NCBI RefSeq assembly: GCF_003201205.1
Contig: NZ_QICN01000004.1
Location: forward strand, 62,001 to 126,000
Length of the DNA stretch: 64,000 nucleotides
Source: Sinimarinibacterium flocculans
GTDB taxonomy: Bacteria; Pseudomonadota; Gammaproteobacteria; Nevskiales; Nevskiaceae
Direction of reading: 5' to 3'
Both the position numbers and the translations under genes were made by a program. This document shows, one piece after another, positions 7,948 to 15,669 of the stretch. Every line of letters begins with the position of its first letter. Positions within the stretch are counted from its first letter, which is position 1. The notes beneath the pieces are model-generated. The model was not told where the DNA came from. It worked only from the letters and a program-made list of their open reading frames with translations, and searched no databases.

Positions 7948-9804
7948 TCAGGCAGCGGCGGCGCCGGACCGTGCGGTCTGCAGCTCCATGCCTTCAAACG
8001 CGCCCTGGTCACGCCAGTCCTGCAGCAGTTGCTCGAAGGCGGTGAAGCCGGCGAGATAGAACTCGCCGAGGTAGTAACGGAACTTGCCGCCGGCCTCGTT
8101 GTTGAGATAGCTCGGCGGACATTCGCTCTGCATGTGCTTCGCGAACTCGGTCGACGGCGCCATGATCCGGACCCACTCGTCCTGGGCCTGCTGCGTCGGT
8201 TCCACGGCGCCGACGCCACGCCTGAGCGCCTCGCTGATGATCCAGGCGATGTGATGTCCCTGGCGGTTGAACTGCTCGACCGTCGTCGCGTACAGGCCAC
8301 CCTGGACGTAGCCGGTGAAGAACTGGTTCGGGAAGCCGCGCGAGACGACGCCGTGCAGGGTCTTGTAGCCGTCCGCCCAGTGCTCGTAGAGCGAGAGCCC
8401 GTTGCGGCCGGCAATCTCGTCGATGCCCCAGCGGACGTCGAGATCGCTGGTGACCTCGAAGCCGCTCGCGCAGATCAGCAGGTCGACCGGATACTCCTTG
8501 CCTTCGTGCACGAAGCCGTTGGCCGTCATGCGCTCGACGCCCTTGGTCGCGGACACATCGATCAGCTCGACGTTCGGGCGGTTGAAGGTCGGGTAGTAGG
8601 TGTCGCTGGACAGCGGGCGCTTGCAGTGGAAGCGGAACCAGGGCTTGAGCTTCTCGGCGGTCGCCTTGTCCTCGACGATCTCGTCGATGCGCCGGCGGAA
8701 GCGCTCCATGACGTGATAGTCCTCGACCTCGCGCATGGCCATGAACTTTTCCGGCGTCAGCCCGGCCCAGGCCTGCTGCGCGTCGAGCTTCGCCGCGACG
8801 TTGCGGTTGATCTCGGTCCAGAAGTCGCAGACCAGATCGCGTTCGCCAGGCGCGAAACCTTCCATCGCGCCGCGATGGAAGTTGTCCTGCCGCTGCTTCT
8901 GCCAACCCGGTTGCAGCGATTCTGCCCAGGCCGGATCGGTCGGCGGATTCGGGCGCGAGTCGACGCTGGGCGGCGTGCGTTGCAGCACGTAGAGCTGCTT
9001 CGCGTACTCGCCCAGATGCGGCACGATCTGGATCGCGCTGGCACCGGTGCCGACGACGGCGACGCGCTTGTCGCGCAGCTTGTCGAGCACCGGCTTGCCC
9101 CAGCTGCCACCGGTGTAGTCGTAGTCCCAGCGCGCGGAATGGAAGACGCGGCCCTTGAAATCCTGCAGGCCGGGAATGCCCGGCAGCTTCGGCCGGTTGA
9201 GCGGGCCGCCGGCCATGATGACGAAGCGTGCGCGGATGTCGTCGCCGCGGTCGGTGGTCACGTGCCAGCGCTGGATCGTGTCGTCCCAGCGCAGCGAGCG
9301 CACCACGGTGTGGAACAGCGCGCGATCGTACAGCCCGAACTGGCGGGCGATACGCACGCAGTGCGCCTGGATCTCGACGCCGTCAGCGAAGCGCTTGCTC
9401 GGGATGTAACCGGTTTCCTCCAGCAGCGGCAGGTAGCAGTACGACTCGTTGTCGCACTGGATGCCCGGGTAGCGGTTCCAGTACCACACGCCGCCGAAGT
9501 CGCCGGCGTGCTCGATGTTGCGGAAGCTGGTGACCCCGGCCTTGCGCAGATTGACTGCGGCGAGAATGCCGGTGAAGCCGCCGCCGAGCACGGCGACGTC
9601 GATCTCCTCGGACAGCGCCGGGCGCGGTTCGACGGCCCTGTACGGATCGACGGCGGGATCGCCCACCGCGCCGCGCGCCGGGCGCAGGTACTGCGCCTGT
9701 CCTTCGACGCGCAGCCGGCGTTCGCGTTCCCGCCGGTACCGCTCACGCAGGGCCGGGATGTCGATCTCCACCGCTTCCGGGGTCTGCGTCGGCTCGCACT
9801 TCAT
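7948..9804 (-). CDS. flavin-dependent Baeyer-Villiger-type monooxygenase
   Basis: FAD/NADPH class B monooxygenase, 618 aa. The FAD Rossmann motif is AVLGGGFTGI (71-80), the NADPH motif is VVGTGASAIQI (250-260), and between them lies the full Baeyer-Villiger fingerprint F216-K-G-R-V-F-H222-S-A-R-W226-D227. These enzymes insert oxygen next to a ketone to give an ester or lactone. The charged N-terminal extension of about 65 residues is as in 4-hydroxyacetophenone/steroid-type BVMOs. It follows a 140-base gap that holds a motif shared with the promoter of the cluster's SDR gene, so it may start a separate regulated transcript with the downstream Rieske gene. Confidence 0.92.
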   Translation of the reverse strand: MKCEPTQTPEAVEIDIPALRERYRRERERRLRVEGQAQYLRPARGAVGDPAVDPYRAVEPRPALSEEIDVAVLGGGFTGILAAVNLRKAGVTSFRNIEHAGDFGGVWYWNRYPGIQCDNESYCYLPLLEETGYIPSKRFADGVEIQAHCVRIARQFGLYDRALFHTVVRSLRWDDTIQRWHVTTDRGDDIRARFVIMAGGPLNRPKLPGIPGLQDFKGRVFHSARWDYDYTGGSWGKPVLDKLRDKRVAVVGTGASAIQIVPHLGEYAKQLYVLQRTPPSVDSRPNPPTDPAWAESLQPGWQKQRQDNFHRGAMEGFAPGERDLVCDFWTEINRNVAAKLDAQQAWAGLTPEKFMAMREVEDYHVMERFRRRIDEIVEDKATAEKLKPWFRFHCKRPLSSDTYYPTFNRPNVELIDVSATKGVERMTANGFVHEGKEYPVDLLICASGFEVTSDLDVRWGIDEIAGRNGLSLYEHWADGYKTLHGVVSRGFPNQFFTGYVQGGLYATTVEQFNRQGHHIAWIISEALRRGVGAVEPTQQAQDEWVRIMAPSTEFAKHMQSECPPSYLNNEAGGKFRYYLGEFYLAGFTAFEQLLQDWRDQGAFEGMELQTARSGAAAA

Positions 9805-9841
9805 GATTCGACTGTTCGGTGGGGGTGGTCGGCGGGCAGGT

Positions 9842-9862
9842 GGTCAACGATGCTGTCCATCA
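9842..9862 (-). promoter_or_regulatory. candidate regulator-binding motif upstream of the BVMO gene
   Basis: On the minus strand this reads TGATGGACAGCATCGTTGAC. It matches TAATGTACAGCGTTGTTGAC at 14542-14561 at 16 of 20 positions. A TACAAT -10-like box lies just upstream on the same strand (9878-9873), which would put the motif near the transcription start. That suits a repressor or an IclR-type activator/repressor site. The assignment is inference. Confidence 0.45.
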
Positions 9863-9944
9863 TCGGACTTCGATTGTAGGATCCGGGTCTGCCGCTGTAG
9901 ACGACTGAACGGGCCGCGCTTGTGACTGCAGGTGCAGTCGCCGT

Positions 9945-11219
9945 CTACGGCAGGGCCGGGTCCGGGATTGCCGCTTCGGGCAGTGGCGTGGCGCTCTCCA
10001 GCGCCCGCGGCCGTCCGAGACTGAACACGGACACCGCGGCCGTGCTCATCATTGCCATCGTCAGGTAGAGGAACGGCTCGTAGCCGCCGTAGCGGTCGAA
10101 CAGCATGCCGGCCGCCAGCGGGCCGAAGGCGGTGCCCAGCGACAGTGCCATGACCATCGCGCCATACAGCGCACCGAAGGCGCGCAGCCCGAAGAAGCGG
10201 GTCGCGAGATACGCGATCACGTCGACCTCGGCGCCGAGCGTCAGTCCGAAGATCGCGGCCGCGATCATCTGGTTGGCGCGGCTGGCGCCGTCGTTGAGCA
10301 GCAACAGGCAGGCGACCAGCGGAATCAGGAAGATGATCGCGCCGACCTTCTGCGCCGGGTAGCGATCGATCAGCACGCCGGCGCCCAGGCGCCCGATCAC
10401 CGAGAAGATGCCGATGATGCCGGCGACCTGTGCGGCGGTGGCCAGCGCCGTACCCTTGTCGGTCAGCATCGGCACGAAGTTCGCGGACACGCCGATGGTG
10501 GTGAACGAGAAAAAGCCGGATGCGAGCAGCAGGCGGTAGAACACCGAGGAGCGCAGGCCTTCTGCGAACGTGATGCCGGTGAGGACCCGCGCGGGCATCG
10601 GCTGCTTCTCGCGTCGCATCTGGTCCTGTGCGCCGCGGAACACGCCGAGCAGAAGCAGCAGCACCGGCGTTGCCCACAGTGCGGCCATCAGCATGTAGGC
10701 CTTGCGCCATCCGAATTCGGTGATGCCCCAGGTGGCAAAGCTCGGGAACACCGCGGCCGCGAGTGCGCCACCGGACAGCGTGATCGCGAAGGCGAGGCCG
10801 CGCGAGGTCTCGAAGCGGCTGGCGACCGCGCTGGTCCAGACCGTGGCCTGAACGCCGAGGGTGCCGATGGCGACCACGGCCCACAGCAACAGCCAGTTCA
10901 TCTGGCTGCCGGTCGCGGTGCCGAGGCACGACACCGTCAGGCCCATGAGCACGACGCCGACGAGTCCGACCCGACGCGGACCGATGCGATCGACGAGCAC
11001 GCCCATCGGAATGCACAGCAGGCCGCTGATGATCGAGGCGATGGTCAGGCCGGAGTAGATCTGCGCGCGGGTCCAGCCGAACTCCTCGGTCAACGGCCCG
11101 ACGAAGGGACCGAGCGAATAGACGTGCAGCACCGAGGTCGCGTAGCCGAGCGCGCCCGCCAGCGGCAGGAACCAGAAACCGCGCCATTCGGCCGCGGCAC
11201 CGCGCAAAGCGCCACTCAT
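9945..11219 (-). CDS. MFS transporter
   Basis: Major facilitator of 424 aa with about 12 hydrophobic segments. The inter-helix 2-3 signature is visible as GVLVDRIGPRRV and its second-half counterpart as GVLIDRYPAQKVG. It resembles the oxalate/formate antiporter-like and monocarboxylate-type MFS group that often serves uptake of organic acids in catabolic clusters. It is the last of four genes (SDR, Rieske, TauD-type, MFS) read in the same direction from 14449. A GTAGGA palindrome lies between it and the TauD-type gene. The substrate is likely the cluster's growth compound or an intermediate, by context only. Confidence 0.9.
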   Translation of the reverse strand: MSGALRGAAAEWRGFWFLPLAGALGYATSVLHVYSLGPFVGPLTEEFGWTRAQIYSGLTIASIISGLLCIPMGVLVDRIGPRRVGLVGVVLMGLTVSCLGTATGSQMNWLLLWAVVAIGTLGVQATVWTSAVASRFETSRGLAFAITLSGGALAAAVFPSFATWGITEFGWRKAYMLMAALWATPVLLLLLGVFRGAQDQMRREKQPMPARVLTGITFAEGLRSSVFYRLLLASGFFSFTTIGVSANFVPMLTDKGTALATAAQVAGIIGIFSVIGRLGAGVLIDRYPAQKVGAIIFLIPLVACLLLLNDGASRANQMIAAAIFGLTLGAEVDVIAYLATRFFGLRAFGALYGAMVMALSLGTAFGPLAAGMLFDRYGGYEPFLYLTMAMMSTAAVSVFSLGRPRALESATPLPEAAIPDPALP

Positions 11220-11259
11220 GCGTACTCCTCCGTGTCGTCCTGCCCTTCAGTCGAAACTC

Positions 11260-11321
11260 GTAGGATCGGCTTTAAGCCGCGACGGCGTGCCCACACGGTC
11301 GCGGCTTGAAGCCGCTCCTAC
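11260..11321. repeat. GTAGGATCGGCTT...AAGCCGCTCCTAC palindrome
   Basis: Inverted repeat with arms of about 24 bases (GTAGGATCGGCTTTAAGCCG and its complement ending GAAGCCGCTCCTAC), containing nested GCGAC/GTCGC pairs. It belongs to the GTAGGAGCGGC palindrome type common in pseudomonads and relatives, and fills the gap between the TauD-type and MFS genes. Confidence 0.8.
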
Positions 11322-11340
11322 AGATGCCGGTTGCTGCGGA

Positions 11341-12156
11341 TCAAGCAAACGCCTCTTCGCCCTGCAGCTTCGTGCGGTGCAGGCGGCGGCCGGACTTCGG
11401 GTCGTACGGTGTGGCGCGGTGCATCGTGCCGGTGTTGTCCCAGATCACCATGTCGCCGACCGTCCATTTGTGGCGGTAGGAGAACTGCGGTTGCGTGGCC
11501 CAGTGGCGCAGGCGCACGAGCAGTTCGATGCTGTCCTTGTACTCCATGCCGACGACGTGGCGCGCGGTGGCGCCGATCACCAGCGACTTGCGGCCCGAGC
11601 GGTGCTTCCACACCAGCGGCAGTTCCTGGTCGCCGATCTGCATCATGCCCTTGAGCAGGCGCGGGTCCGGTTCCGGGTCGTAGTAGAACAGCGTGTTCCA
11701 GGCGGAGTGCATCACTTTCAGACCGTCGATCGCCTGCTTGTCCTCCTCCGGCAGGTCGTCGTAGGCGGCGTAGGTGTTGCAGAAGTCGGTGTCGCCGCCG
11801 GTGGGCGAGAGCACCTTGGCCGACAGGATCGACGCCAGGATCGGCACCTTGTTCATCGTGCCGTCGATGTGCCAGTACCACGAGCCCTTGAGGTAGTCGG
11901 CCTTCGGGTTCACGGTGTTGTCGAGCGTGACCTTGTACATGATCTCGCCGTCGTGTTCCGGTGCGAAGGTGCCGAGCGTATTGGTGAACGCGATCTGTTC
12001 TTCGTCGTTGAAGTCGATCTGCGGAAACACGAGCACACCGCGCTGTTCGAGCAGCTCGCGGATCCTGCCGGCGTACTCGCCGCTCAGCAGTTCTTCCTTG
12101 CTCGCCCTGATCTCGGTGGCGATGCGGGGATTGATGTCGCGGGTGGTGAAGGCCAT
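11341..12156 (-). CDS. TauD/TfdA-family Fe(II)/2-oxoglutarate dioxygenase
   Basis: Fe(II)- and 2-oxoglutarate-dependent dioxygenase, 271 aa. The metal triad is His96 and Asp98 in WYWHIDGT and His246 in NTGTMHRATPYD; the 2-oxoglutarate-binding Arg lies about 12-15 residues on, in GRRLHRTKL. Family members hydroxylate next to a heteroatom (taurine, 2,4-D) and release the leaving group, so here it may cleave an ether or hydroxylate an alicyclic intermediate. It sits between the second Rieske gene and the transporter. The start MAFTTRDINPR is preceded by GGAGAG; in-frame codons further upstream overlap the Rieske gene and are not used. Confidence 0.92.
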   Translation of the reverse strand: MAFTTRDINPRIATEIRASKEELLSGEYAGRIRELLEQRGVLVFPQIDFNDEEQIAFTNTLGTFAPEHDGEIMYKVTLDNTVNPKADYLKGSWYWHIDGTMNKVPILASILSAKVLSPTGGDTDFCNTYAAYDDLPEEDKQAIDGLKVMHSAWNTLFYYDPEPDPRLLKGMMQIGDQELPLVWKHRSGRKSLVIGATARHVVGMEYKDSIELLVRLRHWATQPQFSYRHKWTVGDMVIWDNTGTMHRATPYDPKSGRRLHRTKLQGEEAFA

Positions 12157-12215
12157 CGGTGACTCTCCGGGGTGATGCCGTTGTCGGTGTTGTGGGTTCG
12201 GGTGGCGCGGGGCGC

Positions 12216-13601
12216 TCAGCGCATGCGGCGCGGCGCGCCGCGGCCCATGTAGCGGGCCAGGTTGCGGTGCAGGTTGGTGGTGGCGCGCTCCATGTACGGA
12301 TTGCACTGCGTGCCGCGGAAGCCGGAGGACTTCATGCCCTTCTGCACCGCGGCCATGTTCGAGAAGTCCTGCCCGAGAACGTAGGACCAGGCTTCGGGCG
12401 TGGCCGGGGCGTACTCCCACTCGGTCTTCGGCTCCTCGCCACTCGGGTAGAGCTGGTAGACCGCGGCTTCGAAGATGCACTTGTCCGGGTCGTTGCCGTA
12501 GGGGCGGGCGCTGTAGCAGAGCATGTTGTTGACGGCATGGCCGATCTGGAAGTTCGGGAAGATCTGCCAGGCCGTGCCGCTCTTGCCGACGTGTGCCGGA
12601 TCGACGGTCGGCCACACCACACCGCGCGCCTCGTCGTCGCGACGCGCCGAGGTGATCCAGTGCGTGAGCACCTGCGTGGCCGGCGTGCCTTCCGGCAGCT
12701 CGTCCTTCAGGCGCCGCGCCGCATCGACCATCGTTTGCGTCGTGTTGGTATTGGCCTTTTCCCAGGTGTAGACCTGCATCTCGGCCGTCGACAGGCGCGG
12801 GTCGGCCTGGGTGCCGACGCGCAGCTTGCCGGCCTGGTTCTCGTCCATGCCCTTGGGCGCTTCGTAGCCGATGTTGCTGTGCAGGCCCTGGGCGCGCGCC
12901 CAGCCGCGGAACTCGCCGTACTTGTTGAATTCCGGATGCGTGGTCTGGACGTGGTAGGTCTCGTTGAAAGCCTCCATCGCGACCTTCCAGTTGCAGTCGA
13001 AGATGCCCCACTTGCGCCAGCGGTAGCGCATGTTCTGGAGCTGGAACGGTTCGAGCATCGACGCCGCGGGTTCGAGGTACTCGCGCAGCGGCACCGCGTC
13101 CGGGTTCATGGTGATGAAGACCCAGCCGCCCCAGGTATCGACGCGCACCTCGCCCAGGCGGGTCCGCTCCGGCGTCAGGGCGCCGCACCAGTCGTCCTGG
13201 TGCAGGATGTGGATGTTTTCGCCTTCGAGGTTGAAGCGCCAGCCGTGGAAGCCGCAGACGAACATCTTGCGCTTGCCGCAGGCCTGCTTCTGGCCGTCGG
13301 GAATGTCGACCAGCCGGCGCCCGCGATGCGGGCAGACGTTGTGGTAGGCCTTGAGCGTCTCCGCGCCGGTGCGCACGACGATGATCGAGTCGTCGTGGAT
13401 CTCGTAGGCGAGGAAGTTGCCGACCTCGGGAATCTCCTCGACGCGGCCGACCTGCAGCCAGACCTTGCGCCACAGGAGGTCGCGCTCCTCGCGCGCGTAG
13501 TCGGGGCAGGTGTAGGCCTCGACACCGATGCTGACCGCTTCGGCCAGCTCGTCGGCGGATTCGACCGGGGTGCCGGCCGGCGCGGTCTTCGTCGTGTCCA
13601 T
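12216..13601 (-). CDS. Rieske non-heme iron oxygenase, alpha subunit (second copy)
   Basis: Ring-hydroxylating oxygenase alpha subunit, 461 aa. Rieske ligands are C90-P-H92 and C116-GF-H119 (CPHRGRR and CGFHGW); the catalytic-iron segment is NWKVAMEAFNETYHVQTTH. It shares the same overall plan and many blocks with the Rieske protein at 6532-7920 (for example VDTWGGW and FDCNWK), so the pair looks like an old duplication with different substrate steps. No dedicated ferredoxin or reductase is seen. The start MDTTKTAPAG lies two bases after the upstream SDR stop, which implies coupled translation. Confidence 0.92.
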   Translation of the reverse strand: MDTTKTAPAGTPVESADELAEAVSIGVEAYTCPDYAREERDLLWRKVWLQVGRVEEIPEVGNFLAYEIHDDSIIVVRTGAETLKAYHNVCPHRGRRLVDIPDGQKQACGKRKMFVCGFHGWRFNLEGENIHILHQDDWCGALTPERTRLGEVRVDTWGGWVFITMNPDAVPLREYLEPAASMLEPFQLQNMRYRWRKWGIFDCNWKVAMEAFNETYHVQTTHPEFNKYGEFRGWARAQGLHSNIGYEAPKGMDENQAGKLRVGTQADPRLSTAEMQVYTWEKANTNTTQTMVDAARRLKDELPEGTPATQVLTHWITSARRDDEARGVVWPTVDPAHVGKSGTAWQIFPNFQIGHAVNNMLCYSARPYGNDPDKCIFEAAVYQLYPSGEEPKTEWEYAPATPEAWSYVLGQDFSNMAAVQKGMKSSGFRGTQCNPYMERATTNLHRNLARYMGRGAPRRMR

Positions 13602-13603
13602 CG

Positions 13604-14449
13604 TCACTTCTGGATCGCGGCCTTGAAGCCGGGGTCCTTGAGGAACAGCGAGGTGTTGTCGGCGCCGAGGTGCGTCCATTTCAGGTTCAGGCCGCCGTCG
13701 GTGAGGATGGTCTGGCCGGTGATGTAGCCGGCGAGGTCGGACAGCAGGAAGAGGATGGCGCCTGCCTGTTCCTCGGGTTTGCCGCGACGGCCCATCGCGA
13801 TCGCTGCACGATCGCGCGCCTCGTCCTTGTCGATGAACATCTCGGACGCCGGCGTTGCCGTCGGGCCCGGCGCGATGCAGTTGACGCGGATGTTGTCGAG
13901 CGCGAGCTCGGCGGCCAGCGTGCGCGTCGCTGCGACCATCGCCGCCTTTGCCGTGCCGTAGGCGATGTGATAGGGCGCGGTGTTCATGCCGCTGATCGAC
14001 GAGATCGAGACGATGGAACCCGGCAGCTTCTGCGCGCGCAGCTCGGCGGCGACGGCCTGGGTCATGAAGAACATCGACTCCAGGTTCTGGCTGAACAGCG
14101 CACGCCAGTCGGTGCGCGTCACGCGCGTGGCGCGCATCCAGGTCTGCGGCGCGGCGCCGCCGGCGACGTTGACCAGACCGTAGAGCGTGCCCCTGGCGCG
14201 CTTCGCCGCGGCCATCGCTGCGGCGATGCCCTCGTCGGTCTCTGCATCGGCGGCCACCGGTACGACTGCCAGGCCCTTGTCGGCGAGCGGAACGAGGTGG
14301 GTGTCGATGTTCTTCTGCGAGCGGCTGACGCCGATCACCGTGGCGCCCGCCTCGGCGAGCATGCGCGTAGTCGTCGTGCCGATGCCGCCGCCGGCGGCAC
14401 CCGAGACGATGACGATGCGTCCATCCAGATTCAGCAAGCTCGGCTCCAT
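13604..14449 (-). CDS. SDR-family oxidoreductase
   Basis: NAD(P)-dependent short-chain dehydrogenase, 281 aa. The cofactor motif is SGAAGGGIGTTTTRML (one Gly longer than the classical TGxxxGxG), the NAG-like motif is NVAGGA, and the catalytic set is SISSISGMNTAPYHIAYGTAKAAM (Ser, Tyr-x3-Lys). It is the first gene of the leftward cluster and is divergent from the IclR regulator gene across a 225-base gap containing a candidate promoter and operator. An alcohol/ketone interconversion feeding the BVMO is a reasonable guess. Confidence 0.9.
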   Translation of the reverse strand: MEPSLLNLDGRIVIVSGAAGGGIGTTTTRMLAEAGATVIGVSRSQKNIDTHLVPLADKGLAVVPVAADAETDEGIAAAMAAAKRARGTLYGLVNVAGGAAPQTWMRATRVTRTDWRALFSQNLESMFFMTQAVAAELRAQKLPGSIVSISSISGMNTAPYHIAYGTAKAAMVAATRTLAAELALDNIRVNCIAPGPTATPASEMFIDKDEARDRAAIAMGRRGKPEEQAGAILFLLSDLAGYITGQTILTDGGLNLKWTHLGADNTSLFLKDPGFKAAIQK

Positions 14450-14517
14450 CGAGGTTCTCGCGGCGATGCGAAAGGCGTTCGGCTGGGGGCGCGGGCGCCC
14501 CCAGCGATGTCGCGAAG

Positions 14518-14547
14518 ACCTTAGCTCGCGCTCTTCTCAGTAGTCAA
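14518..14547 (-). promoter_or_regulatory. candidate promoter of the SDR-Rieske-TauD-MFS transcript
   Basis: On the minus strand TTGACT (14547-14542) is followed after 18 bases by TAAGGT (14523-14518), a fair sigma-70 pair that points into the SDR gene. The -35 box is part of the shared motif at 14542-14563. Confidence 0.4.
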
Positions 14548-14563
14548 CAACGCTGTACATTAA
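14542..14563. promoter_or_regulatory. candidate IclR-type operator between divergent genes
   Basis: The minus strand reads TTAATGTACAGCGTTGTTGACT. Its core ACAGCGTTGT is palindromic at 8 of 10 positions, and 16 of 20 bases match the site at 9842-9862. It overlaps the -35 of the SDR promoter and lies upstream of the divergent IclR gene, the usual place for an autoregulated IclR operator. Binding is inferred, not shown. Confidence 0.5.
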
Positions 14564-14674
14564 CTGCCTAAAATCCCTGTGTGGACCGCGAGTTCGCCGA
14601 TCAGGCTGGCACAAGGAAGTCGGGCATGGCCGTATCATCCGCGAACCTCTGCACGACGGCGGATAGCGAATTCC

Positions 14675-15493
14675 ATGGCAGGCAAGTCCCGGGTCCCGGC
14701 AGTCAAGAATGCACACGCGCAGGCACTGGCCGAGGCGCTCGAGCAGAGCATGGTGCCGGCGGTCTCGCGCGCAGCGGCGATCCTGCGCCTGCTCGGCCGC
14801 TCGACCGAACCGGTCGGCGTGCAGGCCATCGCGCGGTCACTGCAGATCGTGCCCAGCACCTGCCTGCATATCCTGCGGACGCTGGTCGCCGAGGAATTCG
14901 TGCGCGTCGATCCGGTCACCAAGCTCTACTCGCTCGATGCCGGCGTGCTGCTGCTGGCGCGCCAGTGGCTGAGCCGGGATCGCTTTGCCGGCATCGCCCA
15001 GCCGGCGCTCGATCGCATCGCCCGCCAGTACGGGGTGACGGCCATCGGCGTGCAGATCGTCGGACTCGAACACATGATCGTCGTGGCGATGGCGCGCTCG
15101 GAAACGATGATCCAGTTGCACACGCAGATCGGCAGCCGGTTTCCCGCGACGATCAGCGCGTCCGGCCGCTGCCTCGCGGCGTTCGGCGACCACGACCGCG
15201 AAGACCTGCACCGGCGCTTCAAGCGACTGCGCTGGGACCATGCGCCCACGCTGGCCGAATGGGAGACACAGGTCGAGCAGACGCGGCGCAACGGCTACGC
15301 CGTCGACCAGGGCAATTACATGGCCGGCATCACCGTCGTCGCCGCACCGGTGTTCGGCGTGGGCCGCCGTCTGTCACATTGCCTGGTCGTCGTCGGCATC
15401 AGCGGGCAGTTGCAGAACGCGACGCTGACGCGCATCGGCAGCGATCTGCGCGAAAGCGCGGCGCAGTTGTCGACGCAGCTTGGGGCAGGGTGA
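14675..15493 (+). CDS. IclR-family transcriptional regulator
   Basis: IclR-type regulator, 272 aa. The N-terminal winged helix-turn-helix spans about residues 28-85 (VSRAAAILRLLGRSTEPVG, then LQIVPSTCLHILRTLVAEEF), followed by the effector-binding IclR domain (about 95-265). Such proteins sense aromatic or alicyclic intermediates and control an adjacent divergent operon. It is divergent from the SDR-led catabolic series and is the obvious candidate for its control. The start MAGKSRVPAVK is chosen over an earlier in-frame codon at 14579 because the latter lies in the promoter region. Confidence 0.9.
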   Translation: MAGKSRVPAVKNAHAQALAEALEQSMVPAVSRAAAILRLLGRSTEPVGVQAIARSLQIVPSTCLHILRTLVAEEFVRVDPVTKLYSLDAGVLLLARQWLSRDRFAGIAQPALDRIARQYGVTAIGVQIVGLEHMIVVAMARSETMIQLHTQIGSRFPATISASGRCLAAFGDHDREDLHRRFKRLRWDHAPTLAEWETQVEQTRRNGYAVDQGNYMAGITVVAAPVFGVGRRLSHCLVVVGISGQLQNATLTRIGSDLRESAAQLSTQLGAG

Positions 15494-15669
15494 CGCCTGC
15501 AGCCAGGCCGGGTCGCCCGCACCGGGTATCACCCAGGCTTTCGAGCGGCAGCCGGTCGTCGAGCCCCCTCATCCGGACAGGCAATTTTTCCTAGTCCGAG
15601 CCGCGGCGTCCTCCCGGACGAATCTGGCATGCTCGTCAGCATCGCTGGGAAACAACAATCGGGGGAGCT

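Noticed and set aside
11341-13473. A 710-residue reading that joins the TauD-type protein to an N-terminal extension
   Set aside because: The extension is an out-of-frame reading of the upstream Rieske gene; TauD homology begins at MAFTTRD with a Shine-Dalgarno before it.
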